From NCBI GenBank assembly GCA_002292945.1, contig DBCG01000084.1, forward strand, positions 24,002 to 34,341: a stretch of 10,340 nucleotides of DNA, read 5' to 3'. Shown here in pieces: positions 1 through 7,835 of the stretch (positions within the stretch are counted from its first letter, which is position 1; each line of letters starts with the position of its first letter). The translations under genes and the position numbers were made by a program. Source of the stretch: Proteobacteria bacterium UBA964 (lineage in GTDB: Bacteria; Pseudomonadota; Gammaproteobacteria; Steroidobacterales; Steroidobacteraceae). A model generated the notes under the pieces. That model was not told the DNA's origin, ran no database searches, and saw only the letters and a program-made list of their open reading frames with translations.

Positions 1-699
1 CTCGGCGTCGACCCGCCCGTACAGGTCGCGGTGCTCGACGCCCGTACGCTAGACCCGCTCGAGGACGGCCCGACACTCACCGAGCTGCGGCGGCGCTCGC
101 CCCACCGGGCAGCGCTGCAACTCGTGTTGATCGGCGAGGCCGACCGTCTGGATCGTGTCGTACCCCGTCAAAGCGCGGAGATCACGGACATCCTGGCCAA
201 GCCGCTGGAGCGGCATTCGCTCCTCTTCTCTATTAAAGAGGCCACCCGTCGCCATTCGGCGGCGCTGTCCCGATCGAGCAGTCCCGCACCCGCCCCCGCA
301 CACACATATAAGATAGGTGCGCCCCGTCGTGAGTTGCCCCTTGACCTCCAAGTGCTCCATTGGCTGAGGGATGTCGACGAACAGCGGAGCAAGGCCCTAG
401 GCGGCATCGTCAAAACCGACGCCACTTGGAATATGCTGGCCGAGTTGTTGCGTGCGCGCATCACCCGCAGGCGGATTTCCGTCACCAGCCTGTGTCTGGC
501 CTCGCGCGGCCCCGTGACCTCGGCCCTGCGCCGATTGGACCAATTGCTCGCCGACGGCCTCGTCACCTACACCTTGGATCCGCAGGATCGGCGCCGCAAG
601 TACATCGAATTGACCGCCGAAGGGGCGAACCGGATGCAAGCGGCGGTCCGCGGCGTGGCCGAGCGGTGGGCCGTCGGGGAACCCCCACGAAGCCGTTGA
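1..699 (+). CDS. Receiver-like / MarR-type winged-helix regulator, 5' partial
   Basis: The frame is open from the first base, so the true start lies outside the window; 232 residues are visible. Residues about 7-82 look like the second half of a response-regulator receiver domain: a beta-3-like strand with VLDA (D13 at the phospho-acceptor position), a beta-4-like LVLIGEAD, and ILAKPL with the conserved Lys-Pro (K67). The beta-4 Ser/Thr switch residue appears replaced. A Ser/Pro/Ala-rich linker follows (about 88-108). Residues about 116-222 form a MarR-like winged helix: SVTSLCLASRGPVTSALRRL as the helix-turn-helix, then the wing DPQDRRRKYIELT. Proteins of this two-part form occur in sphingomonads and relatives, where the C-terminal part is annotated as a MarR-family winged helix. 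It is probably a cytoplasmic DNA-binding regulator. Its target is unknown; the receptor gene 117 bases downstream on the same strand is one candidate. The missing N-terminus prevents a check of the acidic pocket. Confidence 0.8.
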   Translation, partial: LGVDPPVQVAVLDARTLDPLEDGPTLTELRRRSPHRAALQLVLIGEADRLDRVVPRQSAEITDILAKPLERHSLLFSIKEATRRHSAALSRSSSPAPAPAHTYKIGAPRRELPLDLQVLHWLRDVDEQRSKALGGIVKTDATWNMLAELLRARITRRRISVTSLCLASRGPVTSALRRLDQLLADGLVTYTLDPQDRRRKYIELTAEGANRMQAAVRGVAERWAVGEPPRSR

Positions 700-700
700 G

Positions 701-731
701 CCGCGGGTGTTGCGCCATTCCCACGGGTTTT
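701..731 (+). terminator. Weak possible terminator after the regulator
   Basis: CCGCGGG (701-707) can pair with CCCACGG (720-726) with one mismatch across a 12-base loop, and TTTT follows at 728-731. The loop is long and the T-run short, so this is at best a weak terminator. It could equally be chance in GC-rich DNA. Confidence 0.2.
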
Positions 732-760
732 GTGGTTAGAATCAAGGCCGAAACGATAAT
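730..760 (+). promoter_or_regulatory. Candidate sigma-70-type promoter for the first receptor
   Basis: The gap between the regulator stop and the receptor start contains GATAAT (755-760), five of six matches to a -10 element. A poor -35 candidate, TTGTGG (730-735), lies upstream with a 19-base spacer, longer than optimal. The local base composition is richer in A/T than the coding DNA around it. The assignment rests mainly on the -10 match and its position 57 bases before the start codon. Confidence 0.25.
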
Positions 761-800
761 ACGGTCCGCGGCCGGCCCACGCCGACCCCAGGATCACAAC

Positions 801-807
801 AAAGGGG
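801..807 (+). promoter_or_regulatory. Ribosome binding site of the first receptor
   Basis: AAAGGGG ends nine bases before the ATG at 817, a workable Shine-Dalgarno spacing. The downstream codons encode a clean signal peptide, so the site and the start codon support each other. Confidence 0.5.
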
Positions 808-816
808 CTTTTCTAT

Positions 817-3378
817 ATGAAGTCATTTTCAATCGTCGGGTTGGCCGTGGCGGCAACGCTGCTGACCACCCAAGCTGCCGCACAGGACGGCACGCAACTC
901 GAGGAAGTGGTGGTCACTGCCACCAAGCGTGAGCAGACACTGCAAGATGTTCCGGTCGCCGTCACGGTGACCACCGGCGAGACGATCACACGGGCGGCCG
1001 TGCGCGACGTCTCCGACCTCGCCTCACTCGTGCCGTCGCTGCGCGTGTCGCAGCTGCAGACCTCGACCAACACCAACTTCATCATCCGCGGCTTCGGCAA
1101 CGGCGCCAACAACCCGGGCATCGAGCCCTCGGTCGGTGTGTTCATCGACGGCGTCTACCGATCGCGCTCGGCCGGCTCCATCGGCGACCTCGTCGATGTG
1201 CAGCGCGTCGAGGTGCTGCGCGGCCCGCAGAGCACGCTGTTCGGTCAGAACGCCTCGGCCGGCGTGATCAGCGTCGTGACGCAGCAGCCCGACTTCGACT
1301 GGGGCGGCTTCGTCGAAGCCGGCGTCGGCAACTACAACGAGCGCGTCTTGAAGGGTAAGGTCACCGGCCCCCTCACCGACGCCCTCGCCTTCAGCGTCAC
1401 CGGCTCGATGAACAAGCGCGACGGCTACTTCGTCAACCTGACGAACAACGACAAGCTGAACGACCGCGACCGCTGGGACCTGCGCGCCCAGCTGCTCTGG
1501 AACGCCTCCGAGAACACCACCGTCCGCCTGATCGCCGACAAGAGCGAGCTCGATGAGCTCTGCTGCGGCGTGTCGAACCTGCTGAACGGCCCGACCGGCG
1601 CGCTCGTGCAGAACCCTCTGTTCGGCAACGGCAAGATCTACCCGGGCACCGCCAATTCGCCCGGCCAGCCGTTCGATCGCAAGGCCTACCTGAACAAGAA
1701 CCCGGTCAATTCGGTCGAGAACGACGGCGTCTCGTTGCACATCGACTGGAAGGGCGAGGCGCTCTCGCTCGCCTCGATCACGGCGATCCGCAGCCAGAAG
1801 ACCGACTTCGACTACGACTTCGACTTCGCGGGCGCCGACCTCGGTCGCACCAACCGCAACATCGGCGATATCGACACGAAATCGCAGGAATTCCGTCTGT
1901 CGTTCGACAACGGCGGCCCGGTGCGCGGCCTGCTTGGCGCGTACGTGAGCAGCGAAGATGTGAAGTACGACAACATCATCCAGTTCGGCTCGAACATGCG
2001 CGGGTATGCGACCGGCCTGGTGTTCGCCGGCACCGGCAGTCTCACCGCATTGAGCAGCCTTGAGACCGCGCTGGGTCTACCCGCGGGCACTTTCTTCGCC
2101 GCGAATGTCGGCAGCAGCATCTTCACCCGCCAAGAGAGTGACGCCTACACTGTCTTCGGGCAGTTGGAAGCTGATCTCGGCGAGCGCGCCACGCTGACCG
2201 CGGGTGTCGCCTACACCAACACGCAGAAGAGCATCGACTTCCGGCAGACCAACAACGATGTCTTCGCAGGCCTCGACTTGGTGCAGATCGGCTTCGCGCA
2301 GATCTTCGGCGCGCTGACGGGCGGCCTCCCCCCGACGCCGGCGAACATCGCGGCACGACCCGCACAGGCGGCGCAGGCTGACATCCTCAGCGTCACGCCC
2401 TGCTCGGCCGCGACCGGCCCGGCCTGCAACTCTGCACTTGGCCTCTACGCGCTGCAGTTCCTGCACCCGGTCGTGCCCTACGCGGACAAGTCGGACGACA
2501 GTGAGTTCACCTACACGGTGCGCCTCGCCTTCGATGTGACGGACAACATCAACGCCTACGCGGGCGTGTCGACCGGTTACAAGGCGACCTCGTGGAACCT
2601 GTCGCGCGACAGCAAGCCGCTGGCGCCCGCAGTGCCCCCGCGTTCGCCGCTCGGTGGCGCCGTCAACCCCTACTACCCGCGCTTCGGCACCCGCAAGGCC
2701 GACCCCGAGGAGTCGACGGTCTACGAGATCGGCCTGAAGGGCCGTTGGCCGCGAGCCGCGATGTATGTCGCGCTCTTCGACCAGACGATCAAGGGCTTCC
2801 AGGACAACACTTTCCGCGGTACCGGCTTCGTGCTGAGCAACGCGGGCAAGCAGTCCACCAAGGGCATCGAGATCGAGACGCAGTTCCAGGTCACGGACAA
2901 CTGGCGGGTGGATCTCGCCGCCACGCTCCTCGACCCGGTCTACGACACCTATGTCGGTGCTCCGAGCCCCTGCTCGGGCCGCAACACCGACCTCACGGGC
3001 CAGCGTCCGAACAACATCCACGACACCAGCGTCAGCCTCGGGTTGAACTACGCCTGGTCCATGGGTGAGACGGATGGCTTCGTGCGTGCCGACTACGACT
3101 ACCAGGACAACACGCTCGTCAACCGGCACGAGCAGGCGACTTCGAACTGCGCTGCCGTGCCGCCGACCAACACCTTCGATGTGTATCGCAAGGTCGGCAC
3201 GGTCAACGCCAGCGCCGGGTTCAGCCGCGACGGTTGGGACTTCTTGGTCTGGGGTCGTAACCTGAACGACGACGATTACATCGTGCAGTCGTTCCCGTCG
3301 GTCGCCCAGCAGTTCAGCGTCTCGGGCTACCCGAACCAGCCGCGCACCTACGGCGTCTCGGTCCGCAAGAACTTCTGA
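817..3378 (+). CDS. TonB-dependent outer-membrane receptor (853 aa)
   Basis: This is an outer-membrane beta-barrel receptor that imports a substrate using energy from TonB-ExbB-ExbD. Residues 1 to about 22 are a Sec signal peptide (MKSFSIVGLAVAATLL, then an Ala-rich cleavage site). A TonB-box-like EEVVVTATKRE follows at 29-39. The plug domain spans about 40-155 and carries IIRGFG, VFIDGVYRSR and the characteristic VEVLRGPQSTLFGQNASAGVI. The remainder is a barrel with a receptor-type C-terminal region (YGVSVRKNF) ending in phenylalanine. Probable surface-loop cysteines occur as a vicinal pair C249-C250 and at 529/537 and 719/778. The ligand cannot be read from the sequence; relatives include siderophore, vitamin and carbon-source receptors. 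Length is somewhat above the usual 650-800 aa. It has its own terminator and seems monocistronic. The neighbouring alkB-like gene suggests, but does not show, a hydrophobic substrate. Confidence 0.95.
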   Translation: MKSFSIVGLAVAATLLTTQAAAQDGTQLEEVVVTATKREQTLQDVPVAVTVTTGETITRAAVRDVSDLASLVPSLRVSQLQTSTNTNFIIRGFGNGANNPGIEPSVGVFIDGVYRSRSAGSIGDLVDVQRVEVLRGPQSTLFGQNASAGVISVVTQQPDFDWGGFVEAGVGNYNERVLKGKVTGPLTDALAFSVTGSMNKRDGYFVNLTNNDKLNDRDRWDLRAQLLWNASENTTVRLIADKSELDELCCGVSNLLNGPTGALVQNPLFGNGKIYPGTANSPGQPFDRKAYLNKNPVNSVENDGVSLHIDWKGEALSLASITAIRSQKTDFDYDFDFAGADLGRTNRNIGDIDTKSQEFRLSFDNGGPVRGLLGAYVSSEDVKYDNIIQFGSNMRGYATGLVFAGTGSLTALSSLETALGLPAGTFFAANVGSSIFTRQESDAYTVFGQLEADLGERATLTAGVAYTNTQKSIDFRQTNNDVFAGLDLVQIGFAQIFGALTGGLPPTPANIAARPAQAAQADILSVTPCSAATGPACNSALGLYALQFLHPVVPYADKSDDSEFTYTVRLAFDVTDNINAYAGVSTGYKATSWNLSRDSKPLAPAVPPRSPLGGAVNPYYPRFGTRKADPEESTVYEIGLKGRWPRAAMYVALFDQTIKGFQDNTFRGTGFVLSNAGKQSTKGIEIETQFQVTDNWRVDLAATLLDPVYDTYVGAPSPCSGRNTDLTGQRPNNIHDTSVSLGLNYAWSMGETDGFVRADYDYQDNTLVNRHEQATSNCAAVPPTNTFDVYRKVGTVNASAGFSRDGWDFLVWGRNLNDDDYIVQSFPSVAQQFSVSGYPNQPRTYGVSVRKNF

Positions 3379-3390
3379 CTCTCAGCGACG

Positions 3391-3455
3391 CCGCACTCCG
3401 GTGCGGTGGTCGCGATCCCATCTGGGGGCATGCTTCGGCATGCCCCCTTTTTTTT
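3391..3455 (+). terminator. Rho-independent terminator of the first receptor, with an upstream mini-hairpin
   Basis: GGGGGCATGC (3424-3433) and GCATGCCCCC (3438-3447) form a perfect 10-bp stem closed by a TTCG tetraloop, followed by eight T (3448-3455). A smaller perfect 6-bp hairpin, CCGCAC / GTGCGG with loop TCCG, sits at 3391-3406. The T-tract is only on the plus-strand side, so the element acts on the receptor transcript. It offers no canonical termination for the alkB-like gene arriving from the right. Confidence 0.93.
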
Positions 3456-3483
3456 GGAGAAGCGGTACCGCCCGGGAGCGACG

Positions 3484-4518
3484 TCAGGCAGCCGTGGCCG
3501 AAACCGCCGCCACCCGTGGATCCATCACGCGGAACCAGAGCGGCGGCAGCAGCGCGAGCAGCACCATCGTCGGATAGCCCGCCGGCAGCTGCGGCGCGCC
3601 GGCGACGCTGCGCAAGGTCTGGTACGGACGACCGCCGTTCATGTGGTGATCCGTGTGGCGCGGCAGCTCGAAAAGCAGGCGGCGGCTGACGAGGTGGTCG
3701 CTGTTCCACGAGTGCTGTGCGCGCACCGGCTCGAGCCGTCCATCCGGACCCGGATAGCGCCGCAGTCCGTAGTGCTCGATGTAGTTGACGACCTCGAGCA
3801 GCGTGACCGCCAACGCCGCGACGACGATCATCACCGCCATCACCTCGAGGCCGAACACCGCGGCGATGCCTGCGAGCCAGAGCGCCTGTAGCCCCCAGCC
3901 GACCAGCACCTCGTTGCGCAGCGTCCAGGCACCCTGCCCCGCCCGCGCGAGGCGGTGGGTCTCGAGGTCCCACGCCGACAGGAACTGGCGGATGATGCTT
4001 CGCGGGATGAAAGCGTAGACGGATTGTCCTTGGCGTGCGCTCGCCGGGTCCGCATCGGTGCCCACCCGGGCATGGTGGCCACGGACATGCTCCACCGCGA
4101 AGTGCGTGTAGAGCACCGTCCCCAAGAGGCACTTGCCGAGACGGTAGAGCGTCCGGTCACGGCGATGGACGAGCTCGTGACCGATCACGATGCCGAGCCC
4201 CCCGCAGCTCAGGGCGGCGGATGCGATCCAGCCCACGCGCTCGAGCAGCCCCGCCTCGCCTTGCCACACCACGGCCAGCAGCAGCAGCACCCCGCATTGC
4301 ACAGGCAAAGCCAGATAGAGGGCCCCATCGGCGGTACGCGAACGGGCGGCGACGGTTTGGGCCGCGTCGTCGATCGCAGGGCGCCTGCCGACCGCCTGGT
4401 CGAGCAGGGGCACCACGCCGTAGACGAGGCCGACCGTCAGCCAAGACCAAGGCCCGCCCGCCCAGAGCCCGATGACCGTCGAGAGCGGGATGAGATACGC
4501 CGCGAAATGACTTCCCAT
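3484..4518 (-). CDS. alkB: AlkB-type alkane 1-monooxygenase homologue (344 aa)
   Basis: This is an integral-membrane di-iron monooxygenase of the AlkB branch of the fatty-acid-desaturase superfamily. The family hydroxylates medium-chain n-alkanes at the terminal carbon, using electrons from rubredoxin. All histidine motifs are present: HELVHRR (114-120), EHVRGHH followed by DPASAR (143-162), the AlkB signature NYIEHYG (245-251), and LPRHTDHH followed by RPYQTLR (285-303). The C-terminal APQLPAGY and PPLWFRVMDPRV also match AlkB. Hydrophobic segments at about 7-40, 69-85, 98-112 and 205-243 fit a multi-pass inner-membrane protein. At 344 aa it is shorter than classical AlkB (about 400 aa), mainly at the N-terminus. 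The ATG at 4518 is the first start after an in-frame stop; its Shine-Dalgarno is weak. No rubredoxin, reductase or dehydrogenase gene is in view. Family membership is near certain; the exact substrate (alkane, fatty acid or other hydrocarbon) is not. Confidence 0.92.
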   Translation of the reverse strand: MGSHFAAYLIPLSTVIGLWAGGPWSWLTVGLVYGVVPLLDQAVGRRPAIDDAAQTVAARSRTADGALYLALPVQCGVLLLLAVVWQGEAGLLERVGWIASAALSCGGLGIVIGHELVHRRDRTLYRLGKCLLGTVLYTHFAVEHVRGHHARVGTDADPASARQGQSVYAFIPRSIIRQFLSAWDLETHRLARAGQGAWTLRNEVLVGWGLQALWLAGIAAVFGLEVMAVMIVVAALAVTLLEVVNYIEHYGLRRYPGPDGRLEPVRAQHSWNSDHLVSRRLLFELPRHTDHHMNGGRPYQTLRSVAGAPQLPAGYPTMVLLALLPPLWFRVMDPRVAAVSATAA

Positions 4519-4599
4519 ATCCGCCGACTCTACGCGCAGCGTCGGTCATTGAAAATCGGGAAAAATGATGCTCCAATGTGTCTGGAATGTGACCGTGCG

Positions 4600-4627
4600 A
4601 TCTTAATTCGTCGCTTTATTACAACAA
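4600..4627 (-). promoter_or_regulatory. Candidate sigma-70-type promoter for alkB
   Basis: Read on the minus strand, TTGTTG (4622-4627) and TAAGAT (4600-4605) are separated by 16 bases, in a good orientation for the alkB-like gene. This would give a 5' leader of about 75 bases that includes the AATGTG repeats, placing them downstream of the transcription start. The match is moderate and is not backed by any experiment. Confidence 0.3.
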
Positions 4628-4634
4628 TACCGGG

Positions 4635-4641
4635 AAGGAAG
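4635..4641 (+). promoter_or_regulatory. Ribosome binding site of the second receptor
   Basis: AAGGAAG ends eight bases before the ATG at 4650. It is the best Shine-Dalgarno match in the gap and fixes the start, which opens directly into a signal peptide. Confidence 0.6.
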
Positions 4642-4649
4642 TCATCACA

Positions 4650-7600
4650 ATGAACCGCGTTAGTCGCGCATCCGTTGCGCTATTCGTTGCCGCTGCCCTC
4701 GCCCATACAGCGGCGTTGGCGGACCCCCAAGCCGCTCAAAATTCGTCGACCGACGCGCTGACCGAAGTCGTCGTCACCGGCTCGCGCATCAAGCGCGACC
4801 CGGTCACCTCACCGACACCGCTCATTCAAGTCTCTCGCGAAGACATCCTCAAGTCGGGCCTGGGAAGCGTTATCGACGTGCTGGCGGACGTGCCCGCGCT
4901 GTCCGGGTCGCTCGTGCCGGAAGATACCACCGGCTCCGGGCTCAACGACGGCGGCCTGTCGCTGCTCAACCTGCGCGACCTCGGCTCCGGCCGCACCCTG
5001 ACGCTGGTCGACGGTCGTCGCCACGTGGGCTCCAGCGTCGGCACGTTGGCGGTCGACATCGACACCATCCCGCGCCTGCTCATCGAGCGGGTCGAACTCG
5101 TCACCGGCGCCAATTCCGCGCAGTACGGCGCGGATGCCGTCTCGGGCGTGGTCAATTTCGTCCTGCGACGCGACTTCTCGGGCCTCGAGGTCGACGCCAC
5201 CACGGCGATGATCAACAAGGACGGGCAGACCAACAACCGCGTGTCCATCCTCGGCGGCACCAACCTGTTCGGCGATCGCCTGAATGTCTACGGTTCCTAC
5301 GAGCGCGAACAGAACAAGGAAGTCCGGGACTCCGACGTCGATTGGCGCGCCGAGGCCTGGGGATTTTTGGGTCGTGATTTCGATCCGGCCAGCGCCCCCA
5401 ACGACAGCGTTGTCGACAACCTCCTCGTCAGCGGTGTGCGCAACATCTCCCGTTCGCGCGGCGGCACGCTGATCCTCACCAACGACATCGCGGCCGATCC
5501 GAGCCGCAACATCCCGGCCCAGCCCTGCCCGCTCGGCACCACCGGGAGCATCAACGCCAACTGCATCTTCGCTGAACCGGGCAAGACGTGGCAGTTCGAC
5601 ACCGCGGGCGTGGGTCGGCTCGCCAACTTCGGCACCATCCGCAGCAACGTCGGCCGTGTACGCAGCCTCAACGTCGGCGGTGATGGCCTGAACGTCAACA
5701 CCGAGTTCAGCCAAGGCAGCCGACTGCCGAAGGCCGAAGCCGACCGGTTCCAAGCCGGCACGAACTTCGATCTCACCGACAACCTGCAGCTCTTCGCCGA
5801 GCTGAAGTATGTCAAGGAACAGACCTTCGATGAGTCGCAGCAGACCTTCTTCGATATCGGCATCGTCAACCAGCCGGCCAACACGAACACGCTGTTGATC
5901 TCGACGGCCGCGTTCAATACCGGCCTCGACAACGCCTACCTGGACCCGGCGGTCCGTGCCGCCATCTTGGGCAACGTGCGACCGGTCATCAGCGCCGCAG
6001 GCGTGCAGACCGGCACCGTCGCCGATCCTCGTGCTCGGCTCAGCATCTTCGGTCCTTCCCGCACACAGCTCAACGAAAAGGAGCTCAGCCGCTATGTGGT
6101 CGGTCTGCGTGGTGAGGCCGAATCGTTCGGCTTCATCAACGACCTCAACTACGAACTCAGCTACACCTACGGCAAGCTCGAGAACGTGAACAACGAAGGC
6201 GCCGTCGATGTCATCCGCTTCAAGCACTCGGCGGATGCAGTCGTCGACACCCTCGGCAAGGTCAACGGCAAGCCCGGCGAAATCGTCTGCCGCGTGAAGC
6301 TGCTGGCGGCCAACGGCACCGCGATCTTTGACCAATACCGTGGTGGCAACTACGACCCCACCAACCCCGAGATCGCCAACTGCGTGCCAGCCCGCGTCTT
6401 CGGCGAAGGCGGGTACACCCAGGCCGCACTCGATTTCTTCGGTGCCAGCATCGCGGTGCGTGAGCAGAACGAGCAGCAGGACGCGCTGGCCTTCGTTTCC
6501 GGCAACCTCTGGGACCTCTGGGGAGCCGGTCCGATCGGTCTCGCCGCGGGCGCGGAGTACCGTGAAGAGAAGACCGAGGGCATCGGCCGCTCGCGCGATA
6601 CCGGCAACCGCTTCCTGTTCCTGAACACGGGCGCGGACTTCCCGGAGGCCAAGTACGACGCCAGCGAGTATTTCGGCGAGTTGCGCCTGCCGCTGCTCAA
6701 GGACGTCTTCCTCGCGAAGTCCCTCGAGGTCGGTGCGGCTGCCCGCTCCTCGGATTACTCGACCATCGGCCAGACCGACACCTACAACTTCAATCTGGTG
6801 TGGCGTCCTATCGAGGATCTGACCCTGCGCGCGACGCGGGGTAAAGCAGTCCGCGTTCCGACCCTCAGCGAGAACTTCCGGCCGCCGACCCAGACCTTCG
6901 CCAACGGCTTCGTCGACCCCTGCAGTGCAACCGTCATCAATGCTCTGACTGATGTGACGGTGCGGGCGAACCGCCAGAAGAATTGCGTCGAGATCGGCAT
7001 CCCGTCGGGCACGGTGATCTCCTACACCAGCGGCATCGCCGGCAAGAACGCGGGCAACCCGTTCCTGCTGCCTGAGACCTCGTACACGAACACGGTCTCG
7101 CTCGTGGCGACACCGCGGTTCCTGCCGAAGTTCACCATGGTCCTCGACTACTACGAGATCGAGATCAAGGACGTCATCTCATCGGTGAGCGCACAGGTTG
7201 CGGCCAACCAGTGCGTCAGCGCGGAGAGCGTCAACCCGGCGATCTGCTCGACGGTCACGCGTACCGGCGCAGCGGGCGCGGGCACGACCCCGGCGTTCGG
7301 TATCGTCGACTTCATCCAAGGCTCGGTGAACTACGCGAAGCTGTACACCCGCGGTATCGACTACCAGCTGATCTACCGGACGGACTCCAACGTCAGCGTC
7401 CGGCTGAGCGGCAACTACATCTTCGATTACCGGAGTTTCTTCGACATCGCCAATCCGACCTCCTACGAGCGATCGGAGGGGTACACGGGCCTGCCCCGCG
7501 TCCGCTTCGCCGTCACCACCGATTGGCGGGTGAACGACAGAATGAGCCTGAGCTGGAAGGCTGACTATCAGCGTTCGCAGTACCTGCTCAACGTGAACAC

Positions 7601-7829
7601 GCTGGGCGGCAATAACGACGTCTACGAAGATGTGAACTTCTACGAGACCGGGTCGTTCATCCAGCATGATCTGTCTGGTCGGTTCTCGCTGCGGGATGGG
7701 CTCGACATCCGCGGCGGTGTGGTCAACGCCCTCGACAAGAAGCCTGCCAAGTGGCTCGGCAACACCTCGTCGGACAACTTCGACCTCTTCGGTCGTCGTT
7801 ACTTCCTGGGCGTCAACTTCAGCTTCTGA
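4650..7829 (+). CDS. Large TonB-dependent outer-membrane receptor (1059 aa)
   Basis: This is a second TonB-energised outer-membrane importer, of a different subtype from the first. A signal peptide covers residues 1 to about 24 (MNRVSRASVALFVAAALAHTAALA). A TonB-box-like TEVVVTGSRI follows at 38-47. The plug spans about 50-175 and includes LLNLRDLGSGRTLTLVDGRR, IPRLLIERVELVTG and the closing SAQYGADAVSGVVNFVLRR. The barrel ends FGRRYFLGVNFSF with a terminal phenylalanine. The NLRDLG / LVDGRR plug style is that of the large receptors abundant in xanthomonads, sphingomonads and Caulobacter, many of which take up carbon compounds rather than iron; the ligand here is unknown. The length of over 1000 aa is typical of that group and implies large extracellular loops. 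It is divergent from the alkB-like gene, sharing its control region, which is the only positional hint of common regulation. A strong terminator follows the stop. Confidence 0.95.
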   Translation: MNRVSRASVALFVAAALAHTAALADPQAAQNSSTDALTEVVVTGSRIKRDPVTSPTPLIQVSREDILKSGLGSVIDVLADVPALSGSLVPEDTTGSGLNDGGLSLLNLRDLGSGRTLTLVDGRRHVGSSVGTLAVDIDTIPRLLIERVELVTGANSAQYGADAVSGVVNFVLRRDFSGLEVDATTAMINKDGQTNNRVSILGGTNLFGDRLNVYGSYEREQNKEVRDSDVDWRAEAWGFLGRDFDPASAPNDSVVDNLLVSGVRNISRSRGGTLILTNDIAADPSRNIPAQPCPLGTTGSINANCIFAEPGKTWQFDTAGVGRLANFGTIRSNVGRVRSLNVGGDGLNVNTEFSQGSRLPKAEADRFQAGTNFDLTDNLQLFAELKYVKEQTFDESQQTFFDIGIVNQPANTNTLLISTAAFNTGLDNAYLDPAVRAAILGNVRPVISAAGVQTGTVADPRARLSIFGPSRTQLNEKELSRYVVGLRGEAESFGFINDLNYELSYTYGKLENVNNEGAVDVIRFKHSADAVVDTLGKVNGKPGEIVCRVKLLAANGTAIFDQYRGGNYDPTNPEIANCVPARVFGEGGYTQAALDFFGASIAVREQNEQQDALAFVSGNLWDLWGAGPIGLAAGAEYREEKTEGIGRSRDTGNRFLFLNTGADFPEAKYDASEYFGELRLPLLKDVFLAKSLEVGAAARSSDYSTIGQTDTYNFNLVWRPIEDLTLRATRGKAVRVPTLSENFRPPTQTFANGFVDPCSATVINALTDVTVRANRQKNCVEIGIPSGTVISYTSGIAGKNAGNPFLLPETSYTNTVSLVATPRFLPKFTMVLDYYEIEIKDVISSVSAQVAANQCVSAESVNPAICSTVTRTGAAGAGTTPAFGIVDFIQGSVNYAKLYTRGIDYQLIYRTDSNVSVRLSGNYIFDYRSFFDIANPTSYERSEGYTGLPRVRFAVTTDWRVNDRMSLSWKADYQRSQYLLNVNTLGGNNDVYEDVNFYETGSFIQHDLSGRFSLRDGLDIRGGVVNALDKKPAKWLGNTSSDNFDLFGRRYFLGVNFSF

Positions 7830-7835
7830 AGTCAT

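Larger units (their letters stand above)
4519..4649. promoter_or_regulatory. Shared divergent control region between alkB and the second receptor
   Basis: These 131 bases separate two divergent start codons, so the promoters of both genes must lie here or inside a neighbouring gene. The part from about 4548 to 4630 is clearly richer in A/T than the flanking coding DNA. It contains AATGTG twice (4575-4580 and 4586-4591), with start points 11 bases apart, about one helical turn. An overlapping short inverted repeat TCCA-N7-TGGA lies at 4572-4586. These could be a regulator site, but they are short and may be chance. I saw no convincing plus-strand -35/-10 pair. Confidence 0.45.

Noticed and set aside
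2077..3129. 350-residue minus-strand open frame inside the first receptor
   Set aside because: It is also an antisense shadow, low in complexity and rich in Val, Arg and Gly, with no domain signature; the plus strand carries a clear barrel.
3406..3891. Plus-strand open frame covering the first terminator and the alkB 3' end
   Set aside because: It reads through a terminator, is Arg/His-rich and is antisense to the strongly conserved AlkB C-terminal motifs.
4157..4576. Minus-strand open frame starting at 4576 in another frame, overlapping the alkB start
   Set aside because: The AlkB motifs are all in the other frame; this one is Arg/Gly/Ala-rich noise.
4809..6335. 508-residue open frame on the minus strand inside the second receptor
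   Set aside because: It is antisense to a well-supported receptor. Its composition is Val/Ala/Asp/Arg-rich without recognisable motifs, as expected from codon bias in GC-rich DNA.
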